A stretch of 61,616 nt of DNA from Chara braunii (GCA_003427395.1 BFEA01000128.1:2844658-2906273); one strand, 5' to 3'. Positions 10,627-21,805 are shown, counted from the first letter of the stretch. Program-made: numbers and translations. Notes: a model not told the origin generated them from the letters alone.

Positions 10627-12045
10627 GTCGGACGTTAAAGTCCGTAGCAACTCTCAAAGTTGAACCCCTTGGCCTGTTTCCAGGCCTCGAATGATGGAAC
10701 CTCACTTTCAATGTTAGGGGAGTCCAACTGCTACAAAGGGCCTAGGCCCGCCTACCACTCATCCCCGCAGGGTCAAGAAGAGGGTACAACTCTCAACCGC
10801 CTTACCAGTTGTCTACCGTCGAGAGATTAATTCCTCAAGGCGCATATCAGCCGACACTTGAGTTTCTTGCTTGGGCCCGGTCCCACTGGGTACCTGAGGG
10901 TCCCACGTAGGCCGTGACCGAGTCCCAACCAAGAGGAGTCCTGGATGGACCTACTTTCTACCTCTACCGAACTGAAAAACCAATTTCCACTTCAGAGAGA
11001 ACCTAATAACTACAGCCGTTCAGAGATAAAAAGACAAAGCACCGTAGAAAGCTATGGCGTCCAAAGCAAGATACCTCATCTCTTCATCCATCAAGTGAGA
11101 GAGCAGTTTGCATGCTCGTACACAAAATCAGGCCACAGAGGAGTAGGAAAAGAAACCCAGAATAATCCCAGCAGGGCAAACATTACCATGCATATATTCA
11201 TGGGTATCCCGTAGGTGCATGACACTTGCTTGAGTGGCCTTAGCTTTGAGATGAAATAGAACTCACCCCCCCCTCATATGGTCCTCCTGACCCCTTTAAC
11301 GCTACCTCTAGACTAGTGTCCTGTCTACAAGGAGGGTCTGACTATAACACCAAAGTGCAACGCCGGATCCCCCGCTGATGCTGAAGATTAAAGTAGCAAC
11401 TTGCAATCCGTAGACGCAGAATGGCTACTTCCCTCAATCGCGCCTACTTGAGGGAAGCCCTAAAGTTGCCAAGTGTCTCCCTTAGGTCAAATTCCAGGTC
11501 CGAGTGCCTCTCACTGTCGCCTCTCACCAATTGTCGCATGAAGTCTTCTCGAAGTGTCTTGCCACCCCAAACTTACTCTCCAGCAACCTGGTCAGGCCCA
11601 CTGTCGACCCAACGCGACCTAACCAGGTGGGGGCAGCTTTGCTTAACCACGCTGCTCCACTTCCCTCAACTTTCCAACCCTAACCCTTTGTGATAGCCCT
11701 CCCACTTAGGTTAGGGTTGGAGCGTCAAGGTTGACTCTCGCCAGCAAGTACAATCCGCTCTGATACCAATGTTATGATCCTGGCCAATTTTGAAGTGCAC
11801 AATGACGAGAAAGTACAATGCTGTCCTATTGCAAAAAGAAATGAATGAAGTTGAGAAGAGAAGGAAAGAAGAAGAAGAAGAAAAAAGAAAGAGGAAGAAG
11901 AAGATGATAATCCCCCTTCTCCTCGCCAACCAAACTCCTCCTTTTCTCCTCCCCTGTTATTCAAACGGTAAATATTATCAGTCAAGAAGAAATCTGCTGT
12001 GTTCTCAGTCCGTGTTCGGGCAGGTCCTGAAATTATTATCATGAT
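10627..12045 (-). mobile_element. LTR retrotransposon 5' part (LTR, PBS, eroded interior)
   Basis: On the minus strand an LTR ending ..GGATCATAACA (end at 11770) is followed after one base by TGGTATCAGAGC, the standard plant primer-binding site for initiator tRNA-Met (11757-11768). The LTR runs right from 11770 to about 12045, where homology to the second family member at 51617 fades. The interior runs left and holds only a short possible gag remnant near 11440-11560 (minus), full of stops. The left boundary is my estimate. The LTR lies within about 150 bp of the splice donor of the TIG exon, so it is intronic or downstream. Confidence 0.7.
11757..11768 (-). other. Primer-binding site, initiator tRNA-Met type
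   Basis: The plus strand reads GCTCTGATACCA, so the minus strand reads TGGTATCAGAGC, the most common PBS of plant LTR retrotransposons. It is one base from the TG/CA boundary of the LTR at 11770. Confidence 0.85.
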
Positions 12046-12046
12046 A

Positions 12047-12048
<2 letters not shown>

Positions 12049-12084
<36 letters not shown>
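12049..12084. repeat. (ATT)n microsatellite
   Basis: About twelve ATT triplets in a row between the LTR remnant and the 3' end of the TIG exon. Confidence 0.9.
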
Positions 12085-12190
12085 GCACTTGCACATTGCT
12101 ATTATTGCACTACACATCGAGAACAGGGAGAGAGAAAGAGGAAGGGTGCACATGAGTGATAGTGAGAGAGAGAGGTCAAATGATGCTCAC

Positions 12191-13737
12191 ATCAATATCA
12201 AAGGCTCCAACATGACCGTTGCTCCTTCCTGATACACACACAATATTTGTCGGACTAGCTTCTATGACATCACAGGGAATGTTACCAATTGTCACACGAT
12301 GATCTGCAATTCTGCTACCGAAGCCAAGTCCAGTAAAGGTGACATTGACTCCGCCTGCAACACTTCCTGACCTTGGGCTGATGTCAGTCAATGTGAATCG
12401 GACATTCAGGAATACAGGATGTACTTGCTCAGAAATGGCAGCATCCAACAACCTGTACCTCAAAAGCTCTTCATCCGTTTGGTTCACCCTCAATGGGCCT
12501 AGTGATTGGCCAATACCCTTGATGTTGACAACAACTGGATGCATGCCAGCCATCATTCCTGGAACTTCACATGCCAACACCTCATTCGTGACCGAGTAAA
12601 TTATGGCATCCATCCCGTCGGTATAATCTAACAGCCGTCTTGTGAATGATGCACTAGATTCCACTGGTGAAGGGGCAACACCATCAGCTCCACTATCGTC
12701 ATCTGGTAAAAGATCATCCTCTTCCTCGAACACGGGTGCAGGAGCAGCATCTGTTTCAGGGGGGGGCTCCTGCTCCTCCGGTGCAGGAGCAGCATCTGTT
12801 GCAGGGGAGGCCTCCTGCTCCTCCGGTGCAGGAGAAGGGCTGGGGCTCTCGTACTTGTCAAACTCGTACTCCGGTGCAGGGGAGGGAGTCCGAGCAGAGG
12901 GAGCGGAATAGTTCTTCTTGATGTCACAAATTTCTCTCCCCACAAACACTTGAATTGAAGCTGGATCTACAGTTGCAGTTGGCAAGAAGTTAGAGCCTCT
13001 GATCACAATATCGTTCCGTTCCCATGGTTTGACATTGTGTGGTTCTGTGTATTGAATGATTGGGGTCAAGGCCCGATCAAAAGTGAAGATATTTGTCCCT
13101 TCTGATACAGAAGGTGGTGCAGACAGTGGTACAGAAGGTGGTACAGACGGTCCTAAACGAATATAGCCATCATATCCAGTGATTGCCATGTATTCAACAG
13201 AAGCTTCCTGGAAACAGACTTCCACCCTTACTACCACGTTAACAGAATAATTACTTGCCGGTGCCACCACTTGAAGCTTGCCCGCACTGCTGAATAGCAC
13301 CTTCGCTTCAAGATTGTCACCAAACCAAACGCGGTTGTAGCCTCTAATTGTTGAGAATCCATAGCCCAGAATGGTCACATCTGTCCCACCGTACAGTGAC
13401 CCTGCCTGTGGTGTAATTGAATAGATGCCAGTTGTGAAGTTCTGTACAGCATGGAATGGGTACCCAAACCGTGCATGCCCAATATGTTTGAATGATAGGT
13501 AGACCAAGTACCTCCCAGCAGTCAGAGCAGGAAGCTGACAGTGGAGCGTGGTGTTGTTCGTGACAGATAAAACTATACATTCCCCACTATAGTTATGTGG
13601 GGAGGATTGAGACCGGAGCATAACAACTGCATCCTCAGCTTCTCCAAATCTGCTTCCTGAGATGATGAGCGTTTCTTCGCCAGTGAGTCCCTTGTTTGGG
13701 GGTTCAACCTGAATACTCCTAACCTCGGGAGTTGCAT
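12191..13737 (-). CDS. Exon of an IPT/TIG multidomain protein (PKHD1L1/fibrocystin-L-like)
   Basis: This 1,547-nt exon carries 515 complete codons. At least three IPT/TIG immunoglobulin-like folds are visible. Their starts are IQVEPPNKGLTGEETLIISG (first residues), ITPQAGSLYGGTDVTILGYG (about residue 115) and DISPRSGSVAGGVNVTFTGL (about residue 455). A fourth, weaker one is around PHNVKPWERNDIVIRGSNF. A linker rich in Pro, Ala and Glu (APAPEEQE repeats) separates the second half. The acceptor is TTTCTGCAG before 13737 and the donor is GAT/GTGAGC at 12191/12190. Incoming phase is 2 nt, matching the donor of the 24448 exon exactly. TIG arrays of this kind occur in large secreted or membrane-anchored surface proteins. 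N-glycosylation sequons are frequent, which fits an extracellular protein, but no signal peptide or membrane segment is in view. Confidence 0.85.
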
Positions 13738-14403
13738 CTGCAGAAAGAAGGATACCAGTGTCAAAATGCTACAACAGAAGACATTAACGCCTTGCCCTGT
13801 TCATCAAAAGGGTGACTCCAGGTGGCCGCTATTGTGCAAGAAATAACTTAATCTGAACCTTCAGGCTTCAAGGCACACAGGTTGCTGAACCTTCAGGCTT
13901 CCTGGGACACGGTTGCTGCATGTTTGAGTTTTGTTATTAACTTATTGCCATGTAGTTTTTCCTTGAATGCCGAAACAATGTGTGCGCATTCCAATGAGCT
14001 GGACTCCACTTGCAGTTTATTTGTGGATTGATGACTTGTTAATCTGACAAACCAAAAAGTACTCACAATTGAGATTGTGCTGTTGCACGTCAGCATCTTC
14101 CGCAGACATATCAGTTTCCCATACCCAAAAAGTACTCACATTTGGGATTGCAGTATGCCTCTGTGCACTGTGTTTGTTCTGAACAATCACCATAGCAACC
14201 CCTTTTTCACCCAGATGCGTAGAAAACGTAACTGAAACATTCTTCCCATGTGGATATTTTGAAATGGTTGAGATGTGCTTTGCTCAAATGGCTATTTCAT
14301 TGCTGCAAATCCGAATTGTGCAAAGTTAACCACGTTTGCGTAGGGGTCGGGCGGGGGGGTGAGGGGTGGAACAGGGCAAGGAGACCACGGTGGAGGGGGA
14401 GAG

Positions 14404-14405
<2 letters not shown>

Positions 14406-14450
<45 letters not shown>

Positions 14451-14458
14451 TGTGTGTT
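14406..14458. repeat. (GT)n microsatellite
   Basis: About 24 GT dinucleotides with one CT interruption near the end. Confidence 0.95.
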
Positions 14459-15224
14459 TAAACTTACGTGAGGTATGCGAAGATACGGAACACCAGTATC
14501 AAGCAATTCTCCGACGGCAGAGAGTCCACGTACCTTGCACCTGTAGTATCCGCAGGTATGGTATGACACATCATGTGGTCGGACGGGCACCTACCGAAGC
14601 CTTGATACTGTCGCGTTTTCCCTATAGCAAGGATTACTGACGCGAAGAAACCATTCCATCCGCCACTCCGAAGAGAAGATGAGAGACGATCGGGGGGGGA
14701 AGGAGAAGAAAACAAGGAAGAAAAACAGGAGGGGAGCACTCACGCACGAGTATCGATCCTCACAAGCGTTTGAAGGCGAAAAGGGAGGGGTGTAATGAAA
14801 CCAGTCTGGCAGATACTCATCAGACGTCAAGCACAAGTAGTCTCAGATCTGCACAAAGTCCCCAGTTAATGTGCAGTGCTATCTGAAAACAGTATCTCGT
14901 TACCATTAGACGAAGAGAGTGAAGGGGAAATAGACAGAGGAGAAAGTGGAAGAGATAAACAGTGATCACCCAAGAGTAATCCAATCAAACCCCACTTCTT
15001 CTCCAGGCTTCCTCTCTCCTCCACGTCATCAACCAGTACACGATAACAAGTATGATAAGTTCTGATCACACAGAAGTGCCACGTGGCACTCTTATCTCGT
15101 GAAGACCCTGAAGACAACAGCAGAATACGGTAACGACGTCAATCTCAGGTGAGTACCAGATCCCAATCATCCACAGATCCCGATCTCCCTCCTTGTCGCA
15201 ACCAGTCACCTCATGTAGACAGTG

Positions 15225-15470
15225 TGGCCAATGCCACGTCAGATGTAGAGACAGGTGACATACGCCACATCATCAATGAAGACGGGGCAGTGCCACATCA
15301 GCAACACAATGTAGACAGGTGGCAGCGCCTCATCAGCAATGTAGATAAGTGGCATGCACCACATCAGCAATGTAGACCAGTGGCATGCGCCACATCAGCA
15401 ATGCAGACGAGTGGCATGCGCCACATCAGCCAGATAGACAGGTGGCAGCGCCACGTCAGCAATGCCTGAC
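15225..15470. repeat. 33-bp minisatellite (GCCACATCAGCAATGTAGAC type)
   Basis: Units of the form GCCACATCAGCAATGTAGAC then RGTGGCATGC repeat about seven times with small variations. A related shorter array of GCCAGCGTCAA units follows at about 15536-15620. Confidence 0.85.
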
Positions 15471-16006
15471 GCACAAAGCAGAAAGCGCCAGCATGCTGCC
15501 ACAGTCCCATGTCGTCGTCCACAGTGCCTGTGCACAGCCAGCGTCAAGCCAGTGTTTCGCCAGCGTCAAGCCAGCGTCAATGCCAGCGTCCAGTCAGAGT
15601 CGAGCCAGCGTCAAAGCAGCATAGCAAGACTGAATGTTGACCACCTCGAGACCCAGCCTTATGTAGCCTTTGACGAGGCTGTCTGGCCTTGGGTCCTCTT
15701 TCCACAGTCGTACAGATTGACTCACAGCCGAGGGCCTGGATTGTGTACAGTTGCAGATCTCCCCTTGGTCCTGTTGTTGTCTGGGTACCTGCATACAAAT
15801 AAGTGTGTGTGTCTGACCGGCCGCCTGGGCTGGGTCCACTTTGGACTTTGACTGTTGGGGCCCGACAGTTGACTTTAGTCAACTGTATCTCATCCAGGCC
15901 CTGAGTTTAGACGTAGGGTTCTTTCCCCCCCCCTTTTGCCTGGGTCTGAGTGCGGCCTGGCGAGGCCCTCAGACATTCCACGAGGCATACGGCTTGGGTT
16001 ATTGCA

Positions 16007-16027
16007 GGGGGGGGGGGGGGGGGGGGG
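16007..16027. repeat. Poly(G) run of 21
   Basis: Uninterrupted G21 followed by AGG; an opposing C9 run lies 80 bp upstream (near 15927). Length is unreliable in short-read assemblies. Confidence 0.9.
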
Positions 16028-16544
16028 AGGTTTCCGCTGGACCGTGGTCCTGCTCCCCCGTCTTGTAAAAATGTACAAGTCGAGGGAAGATAGGTGCCCA
16101 AGCGGCCGAATCAAATGCTAAAGCTCCTGACCAGGCGCTGAAGAAGAGAATTACTTATGCAGCACAGAAGCAAACAGTAAGGTCATTAGCTAAGTTTCCT
16201 AGATGAAAGATCGGAGGTGTCAATGCCCCAGAGGGGAGCGAACTCTGTTTTTGACATACACATGAATACAAGAGCCATAGCCAAAAAAGCACGGAGGGTA
16301 GGAAAGATCAAAAAAATTCAAGGGGAAGTAGCATCTCATTCGGCGGAGTATATGCTAGACAGCGATTATGCTGATGGAAACATCGATTCAGAGGAGTCTA
16401 TGGTTACTGTTCCATCCGAGGGTATGCCATAATCACATAGCAGATCATTTGTTAGAAGAGCAATCTCATAGCCTTACTTTTTAATGAATCAAGCAGCAAC
16501 ACTGGAGAGGCAGCAGGTAACGCCGGGGAAGCGACAAAATACTA

Positions 16545-16552
16545 CGCAACAG
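16545..16552. other. Target-site duplication, left copy (CGCAACAG)
   Basis: Identical to 18022-18029 and directly adjacent to the transposon terminus. Confidence 0.88.
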
Positions 16553-18021
16553 CAGTGTTGCACACCCCGACCGTCGGCGACCCTTGACTGGTCGCCTGCC
16601 GACCCGCCAACCGGTCGGCTGGCCGGAACCTACTGGTCGGGGGTCGTCGGCACCCCGCATTTTTTTTTTTGGGGGGGGGGGTCCAGAACCCCTAATAATA
16701 TCACCAACACCCCCATAGCAGACCCCAATACCCCATATACCACCCCAACAGCCCCGAACAGCCGCCAACACCCTTATTAAACCGTCCATAACCCCCTATA
16801 TCACCCCTATACTCCGGCGCATCGCATGCGCGCGAGCTCCGCACGTGTGGCGCCTAGTGCACGCGCAACCATGCGCGCACACACCAATAAATAGAGTTAA
16901 AAAAAATTGGGGAGGGCTGGGTGAGGTAGCCAATGGTGCCCCTCCCTTCTAAAATATCGAAGGGCATGGGAAAAAAAAATGAGCATACGAATTCCTTGTT
17001 GAATTGTCCTTTTCCCGAAGGACCCCAGTGCATCTGCAAAGGTCCCAACGTCTCAAGAGACGTTCGGCAAATTTCGTGTGAGAATGGAGCAGGCCAGCAA
17101 TATATGTTCTGGATCCGAAGTCAGGTCTGCTTTCCAGCAGTTATGGGTTACACGTTACAACTACTTACTACCGTAGCTCTCTTTTTCTTTTGTTTCGTTT
17201 TCCTACGAGCAGTGGCCCTAAGGGCCTTGCTCCACCCGTCACCACTTGCACAAACGACAAAACATATGGCGGCATATGAGTCCATGTTCTAGCAGCAGAT
17301 TCATTACTCTGTTTCTTTTGTTTCCTTTTCCTACGAGCAGTGGCCCTAAGTCGTCACCACTTGCACAAAAGACAAAACATATGGCAACGTATGGTTTCAT
17401 GTTCTAGCAGAAGATTCATTCCACTCTTTCTTTTGTTTCCTTTTCCTACGAGCAGTGGCCCTAAGGGCCTTGCTCCACTCATCACCACTTGCACAAAAGA
17501 CAAAACATATGGCGGCGTATGATTCCATGTTTTAGCAGAAGATTCATTCTAGTTTTGCACATTTGGTGAGTNGNGGAGGGAAGCCCTGGAAAGCACNTGG
17601 TGAGTTGGCCTTCTACTGCCCAGAAACTCGCGTGCTCAGTGGTCCCATAACTCCTGAAACGCGGACCTTAATGTGAATCAACAGCATATATACTTGGCGT
17701 GCCATGACTCTGTTANGAGCATTANCTCGTTCACGGTGAGGTAGCCCTTACTAATTATGTGCAAGGGCCTCTCAAATAGCCCCCAGGGGTTTTGAAATAA
17801 ATGTTAAGGAGCTATTTGTTTCCCCCCACCCCGAAACCAAAGTTTCTCAGCGGATTTGGGCAGTACTCAGCAAGCGCAGTACAGCCGTGAAGTCGGAACA
17901 AAAAACAAATCAGCGGAGGACTATTTTCTGAGACATCGGCTACCGCGGACCAGTCGGCCCTGATCGGTCGGTACAATACGGTCGGCAGTCGGCCCGACCG
18001 GTCGGCGGGGATGCAACCCTG
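16553..18021. mobile_element. Non-autonomous hAT-superfamily DNA transposon, complete
   Basis: The left end begins CAGTGTTGCACACCCCGACC and the right end, read on the opposite strand, begins CAGGGTTGCATCCCCGCCGA. Both continue into matching GACCGGTCGG-rich sequence, making imperfect terminal inverted repeats. The element is flanked by a perfect 8-bp direct repeat CGCAACAG (16545-16552 and 18022-18029). An 8-bp target duplication and CAGNGTTGC termini are typical of hAT elements. At 1,469 bp with no transposase-sized frame, it needs a transposase supplied elsewhere. The interior has a three-copy tandem repeat and five ambiguous bases (17572-17725). It sits in the intron of the TIG gene. Confidence 0.88.
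17176..17560. repeat. 115/128-bp tandem repeat, three copies, inside the hAT element
   Basis: The marker AGTGGCCCTAAG recurs at 17211, 17339 and 17454. Each unit has a CTTTTGTTTCSTTTTCC tract, CACTTGCACAAA, GACAAAACATATGGC and ends with AGCAGAAGATTCATT. The second unit lacks about 13 bp. Confidence 0.88.
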
Positions 18022-18029
18022 CGCAACAG
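18022..18029. other. Target-site duplication, right copy (CGCAACAG)
   Basis: Identical to 16545-16552 and directly adjacent to the right terminus of the hAT element. Confidence 0.88.
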
Positions 18030-18377
18030 CACAAATTTCACATCACACTATTGCTTTCAAATAGAAGACGAAAAAGGTAGAAGTGATTACAAAATCCAAT
18101 CCGACAAGAGATTCAAAGATCACACAGATTGTCTCTGAAGAAAGCCTGGTGATTGTTTTTAGAAAAAAAATGCAGCAAAGATTACCAATCATGCAAGGGC
18201 CAGAACAAGGGAATGAGAAGTCGGGAAAGAAAAGGCGAGAGTAAAAGAGGGGAGAGAAGAAGTTGAAGAAAGGAAAACAGAAAACCTGCACCATGCCCTT
18301 CCGTGCCCCTATTTTTGCGTCCATGCGCAAGGGGCATCACAGCAGATCCACAGGCGGGGTGGCATATCCCTGAGGCC

Positions 18378-18409
18378 TTTCTGCCGCCTGCCACTGGCGG
18401 CGTCATCAG
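18378..18409 (-). ncRNA. Decayed hammerhead-like motif
   Basis: Minus strand CTGATGA (18409-18403), a 6-bp stem GCCGCC/GGCGGC with a 7-nt loop AGTGGCA, then GAAA (18381-18378). The stem II sequence resembles the better candidate at 23981. The closing base pair is a C-A mismatch and the expected U before the cleavage site is not found, so activity is unlikely. Confidence 0.3.
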
Positions 18410-18630
18410 AGGGGAAACTTTCCTTTGTCGTCGGAAGGCCGAGAGCGAGACGAGGGAGGGTTCGGGGGGGTAAAGGGAGAGGAGACCGGAGCCTTGCGAT
18501 GGCGAGAAGCTGAAGACCGAGCACTCCCGGAGGGACATCGTGAACACGGACTGCGGGGAGACGTTGAGGCGTCATGCTCCGGCGGCTGGTCCGGCTGTAA
18601 GGGCGCTGCCTCCGGAGTTGTCAGAAAAGC

Positions 18631-19065
18631 TAAACAGCTCTGATCCAAAGCAACCGAGCTATGCCAAAAGTTGTACTGCTTTTGGGTCTGCATGCTCTCC
18701 CCGACTGGCAGGGCTTTGAGACAGCATTCTATCACATACTATGGAAGCGCAGATGTCAAGAGGCAATAGATCAAACACCAATGTCGGTGCAAGAGGCGTG
18801 GGAAGGGACACTACAGATAGTAGAAGTCGAATACAGAGCCCGCTGGAAGAAGACCTGCAGGAAAATAACAGAAAATAACGAAAACAAGGATAAAATTACA
18901 GACCTTTACAAAACAACTTCTACGAGAAGGGAAAATAACTTCAATATGTCACAGTCGAATCCACTTCAGTCAATGGAGACACACAACACATTATCCCTAG
19001 CTCAAACCTCTGAGTTACCCAGAAGTAGGTCCCACCTTATTGGTATGTCTATAGGAACTAGTTAA
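18631..19065 (+). pseudogene. Possible LINE ORF2 C-terminal fragment
   Basis: The plus-strand frame includes LHALPDWQGFETAFYHILWK followed by RRC and a helical, Trp/Arg-rich stretch. This resembles the tail of LINE ORF2 proteins downstream of zf-RVT. It has no RT or endonuclease and ends without a recognisable 3' tail. Weak call. Confidence 0.35.
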
Positions 19066-19654
19066 GAAAGGGCGGCACCTACTAGAGATCTTATAGACTT
19101 AGCAGGAGTCCCGTAGGGAACCTGATGAATTAGCAGAGAGAAATCACAGTTCCCCAGTCAGAGTACTGGACAAGGAAACATAAATAGAAAAGTAGGTTAG
19201 TGTATAGACAGAGACCAGGGCTAAAATACTAGGGCCAGGATGTCGACCTATTAGGGCGACGGTTGAGCAAATCCCCCAAGGAGAGTCCAATTCACGCTGT
19301 TCCGAGGGCAAACGCTTCAGGAAGAGCAAGAAAAGTCAAGATAAGCTGCATACTAGGGCTTAGGGTTTTAGCAGGAAGGACAGGAATGGCCCAGCTAGCA
19401 GTTCTAGCACTTGAAGCAATGCCGACAGCCAAGCAGCTGAGAGGAACAAGCTAGCCAGACCAACGCAAGCAGGATACAGTTAGCAGGCAGGGGCGCAGGA
19501 GACCAGACCGTGCCTAAATTAGGTCCAACAGGCTAACTTAGGCAGGGGTGAAGGGTGGTACATCCTTCCTTCTGTAAGTAATCAATGCTGTCCTTCAGGC
19601 CTTCACACCATAAGGGGGAGGAGCGTGTGTGAGTACTCGTTGTAATTCTTCCTG

Positions 19655-19720
19655 ACTTGCCGATGGAGTAGGAACCCGACTGATGCTCCCCAGAATGGAA
19701 AAGGAGCCAGAATCTTTCCT
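19655..19720 (+). repeat. LINE 3'-tail fragment, plus orientation
   Basis: CTTGCCGATGGAGTAGGAAC then CGACTGATGCTCCCCAGAATGG matches the terminal segment of the LINE family. It faces the minus-oriented tail at 19742-19815 across a T-rich run, forming an inverted repeat. Confidence 0.7.
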
Positions 19721-19741
19721 TTTTTTTTTTTTTTTTTTTTT

Positions 19742-20975
19742 AAACAGGGCCTTAAGGTCCTGGCTCCTTTTCATTCTGAGGAGCATCAGTCCGGTTCCTA
19801 TTCCACCGGCAAGTCAAAATAGTTTTACAAATATGATATACCCACGCTTCCTTCCGTCTGGCCGAAGGACCCCTGAACAGCATTGATTACTCCAACCTAG
19901 TGGAGGATTGACTGCCAGCTTGCCGTGCGTCACCCTTTCCTCTCAGATCTGTTACGCAGATCTGCCAGATATGTCCTCAGAAAACCAGAAAGAGCTCCAC
20001 CACTACTCTGGCTGAGCCTTGATTTCCCTTGCAAGGCCCCACGCTTTAGACTTTGTCCCCCCCTTAGTCTCGAGTCTGGAGATAGGCATCGCTCCAAAAA
20101 CCCCAGACCCGAAACCCTCTTTGGCCAGTTATCCAAAATTCTGCGGGTCGCCTTGGTGCCTAAACTTCCTTGTCATGCAGAATGTCATGTTAGTTAACCA
20201 TCTGAGGTTTCCGCCTGCTCCGCCCTGTCTTATTTTCCGTATCAACCTCCAGCCTGTCCTCCCTACACCTCTAATTTTCCCGTTTGTGGCTGGAGTAAAA
20301 CCAAGTCTGCTTTTCCTTCTCCCTGTATCCCCTTCTGTGTCCTGTTCTGCTGCGGCTGAGTACTCTTCTCAAAGTGTTGTTCCCAAAGACTCTTTTTCGG
20401 ATCCTAGCTCCTCCCAAGTCGCGCCTAGCTGTGTTTGACTCAAATACCCTCCGTTACTGCCGCCATCTGAGTACACCTGCACTTCCTCTGAATTGTGTCG
20501 GACCTTCCAGCGTGTTCCCTCGTCCCACCGCTCAGCCACCTTCCCTTTCATCCACCATTAGTCGCTTACTTTGTCACGTTGTGGCGTGTGAGCGTCTGCC
20601 CCTTATTACTGCAGAGGGTTATCTGGTCTGTCCTGAGTCGCGCCTAACTGTGTTTGACTCAAATACCCTCCGTTACTGCCGCCATCTGAGTACACCTGCA
20701 CTTCCTCTGAATTGTGTCGGACCTTCCAGTGTGTTCCTTCGTCCCGCCGCTCAGCCACCTTCCCTTCCATCCACCATTAGTCGCTTAATTTGTCCTGTTG
20801 TGGCGTGTGAGCGTCTGCCCCTTATTACTGCAGAGGGTTATCTGGTCTGTCCTGAGTCGGCGATTGTTTCAACTCTCGTTGTCCTTTCCCTTGACCGACC
20901 CGGATCCATTTGGCAGCCTGTCGTCTGCGACCGATCCATATCCTTACCTTCCGACAGTCTTCCTTCTTCCCAAAG
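19742..20975 (-). mobile_element. 5'-truncated LINE (copy D), 3' end and ORF2 tail
   Basis: Read on the minus strand, the copy ends with the family tail GACTTGCCGGTGGAATAGG, an 18-nt palindrome (19745-19762) and a run of about 20 A (T19722-19741 on plus). The 3' UTR block (ACGCTTCCTTCCGTCTGGCC on plus, 19847) is shared with copies at 25985, 26545 and 37015. Farther in, a short minus-strand frame (20369-20551) resembles the LINE ORF2 end WxxGKVAxxxD..WxxWHNS. The copy includes a 220-bp duplication. Confidence 0.7.
20418..20857. repeat. 220-bp tandem duplication within LINE copy D
   Basis: The segment beginning GTCGCGCCTA at 20418 is repeated from 20638 with only a few substitutions; both run to GGTCTGTCCTGAG. 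Confidence 0.9.
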
Positions 20976-21065
20976 GAGCCAGAACCTTAAGGTTCTGTTT
21001 TTTGTTAAAAAAAAAGGGGAAGCTGACTGAGGCTCTCCACAATGGATAAGGACCAAGAACCATAG

Positions 21066-21110
21066 TTTGTTTGTTTGTTTGTTTGTTTGTTTGTTTGTTT
21101 GTTTGTTTGT
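21066..21110. repeat. (GTTT)n microsatellite
   Basis: About eleven GTTT units, then T17. On the minus strand this reads as poly(A) followed by (AAAC)n, a form often seen at LINE tails. Confidence 0.9.
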
Positions 21111-21124
21111 TTTTTTTTTTTTTT

Positions 21125-21805
21125 TTTCCTTCCAGACCACCTCTCTTTGGAAACCCGTGGATCAGAGATGAGGGCAACCACCCCTGGACACTGTCTTGCA
21201 GAGGTAACAGATTGCTATCATGGATCAAGCACGGAATCTGGAGAGATGGATGTTTGGAATAAGGAAGAAAAACTGGAAGGAAGAAAGAGACCTGAAAATC
21301 CTGCTGAAAGGCTGCCACCAGAGGTCCAGAGGGATGAAAACCTGCAGAAGATCATACAAAGCATCTTGGACAGTTGGAAAGAATTACTAAAGGAAGACTT
21401 CACTTGAAAACCAGGAGAGTGGAAAGTCTTAATCCAGGAGACTGCGCCGACTAAGGCCTACCAATTCTCCCATCGACAATAAACATCAGAACCGCTTGCT
21501 GTTTTCACCTCCTGTCCTATCCAGATGGCCAAGCCAGACGAACCTTCCATCTAAAACATGAATCCAGGAGTAGTTCTAAATGCTTTTACACTCCACAAAG
21601 TGAGAGCGTTGGGATTCTGGCCAAAACGGATATTCCAAATGGGAACATCCGTCCAAGATCTAGAGTTTGACGCTCTAGAATAGGCGTGGCTCCCAGGGAA
21701 AAAAAATAATAATAATAAATAACACAAGCGAGGCGCGCAAACCACCAATTCTAATCTTCAAATACACTGTCAAACTTGCGTAGGAGATGTTGCTAAAGAC
21801 GAAAG
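21125..21805 (+). pseudogene. LINE ORF2 C-terminal fragment, left piece
   Basis: The plus-strand translation PLFGNPWIRDEGNHPWTL and, farther on, LGFWPKRIFQ and SVQDLEFD align with ORF2 of LINE A (PLFCNANIKDNGGKPLTL) and LINE B (GSWPKSIFRI, PIQDLEFD). It is broken by stops. It continues after the solo LTR at 22807. Confidence 0.75.

Larger units (their letters stand above)
13738..16552. other. Left part of a 10.7-kb intron: repeats, no gene
   Basis: Intron between the exons at 13737 and 24448. It holds a (GT)n tract (about 14406-14458), two copies of an AAAAAGTACTCACA motif at 14054 and 14128, two minisatellites and a G21 run. A 71-codon plus-strand frame at 16217-16432 has no recognisable domain. 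Confidence 0.6.
18022..18630. other. Intronic stretch, no gene
   Basis: A CT-rich minus strand (18180-18300) and a short structured segment (see the hammerhead-like motif at 18378-18409). Overlapping short frames on both strands have no recognisable domain. Confidence 0.5.

Noticed and set aside
12628-12945. Frames overlapping the TIG exon on both strands
   Set aside because: Shadows of the Pro/Ala/Glu-rich linker; only the minus frame with TIG motifs and splice borders is supported.
15310-15345. CTGATGAGGCGC on the minus strand as a further hammerhead
   Set aside because: No stem II closing onto GAAA follows; it is part of the 33-bp minisatellite.
15225-15620. Possible CRISPR array
   Set aside because: Units are contiguous and similar throughout, with no unique spacers, and the context is a eukaryotic intron.
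18425-18643. 72-codon plus-strand frame
   Set aside because: Gly/Glu/Arg-rich with no domain; overlapping frames of similar length exist on the minus strand.
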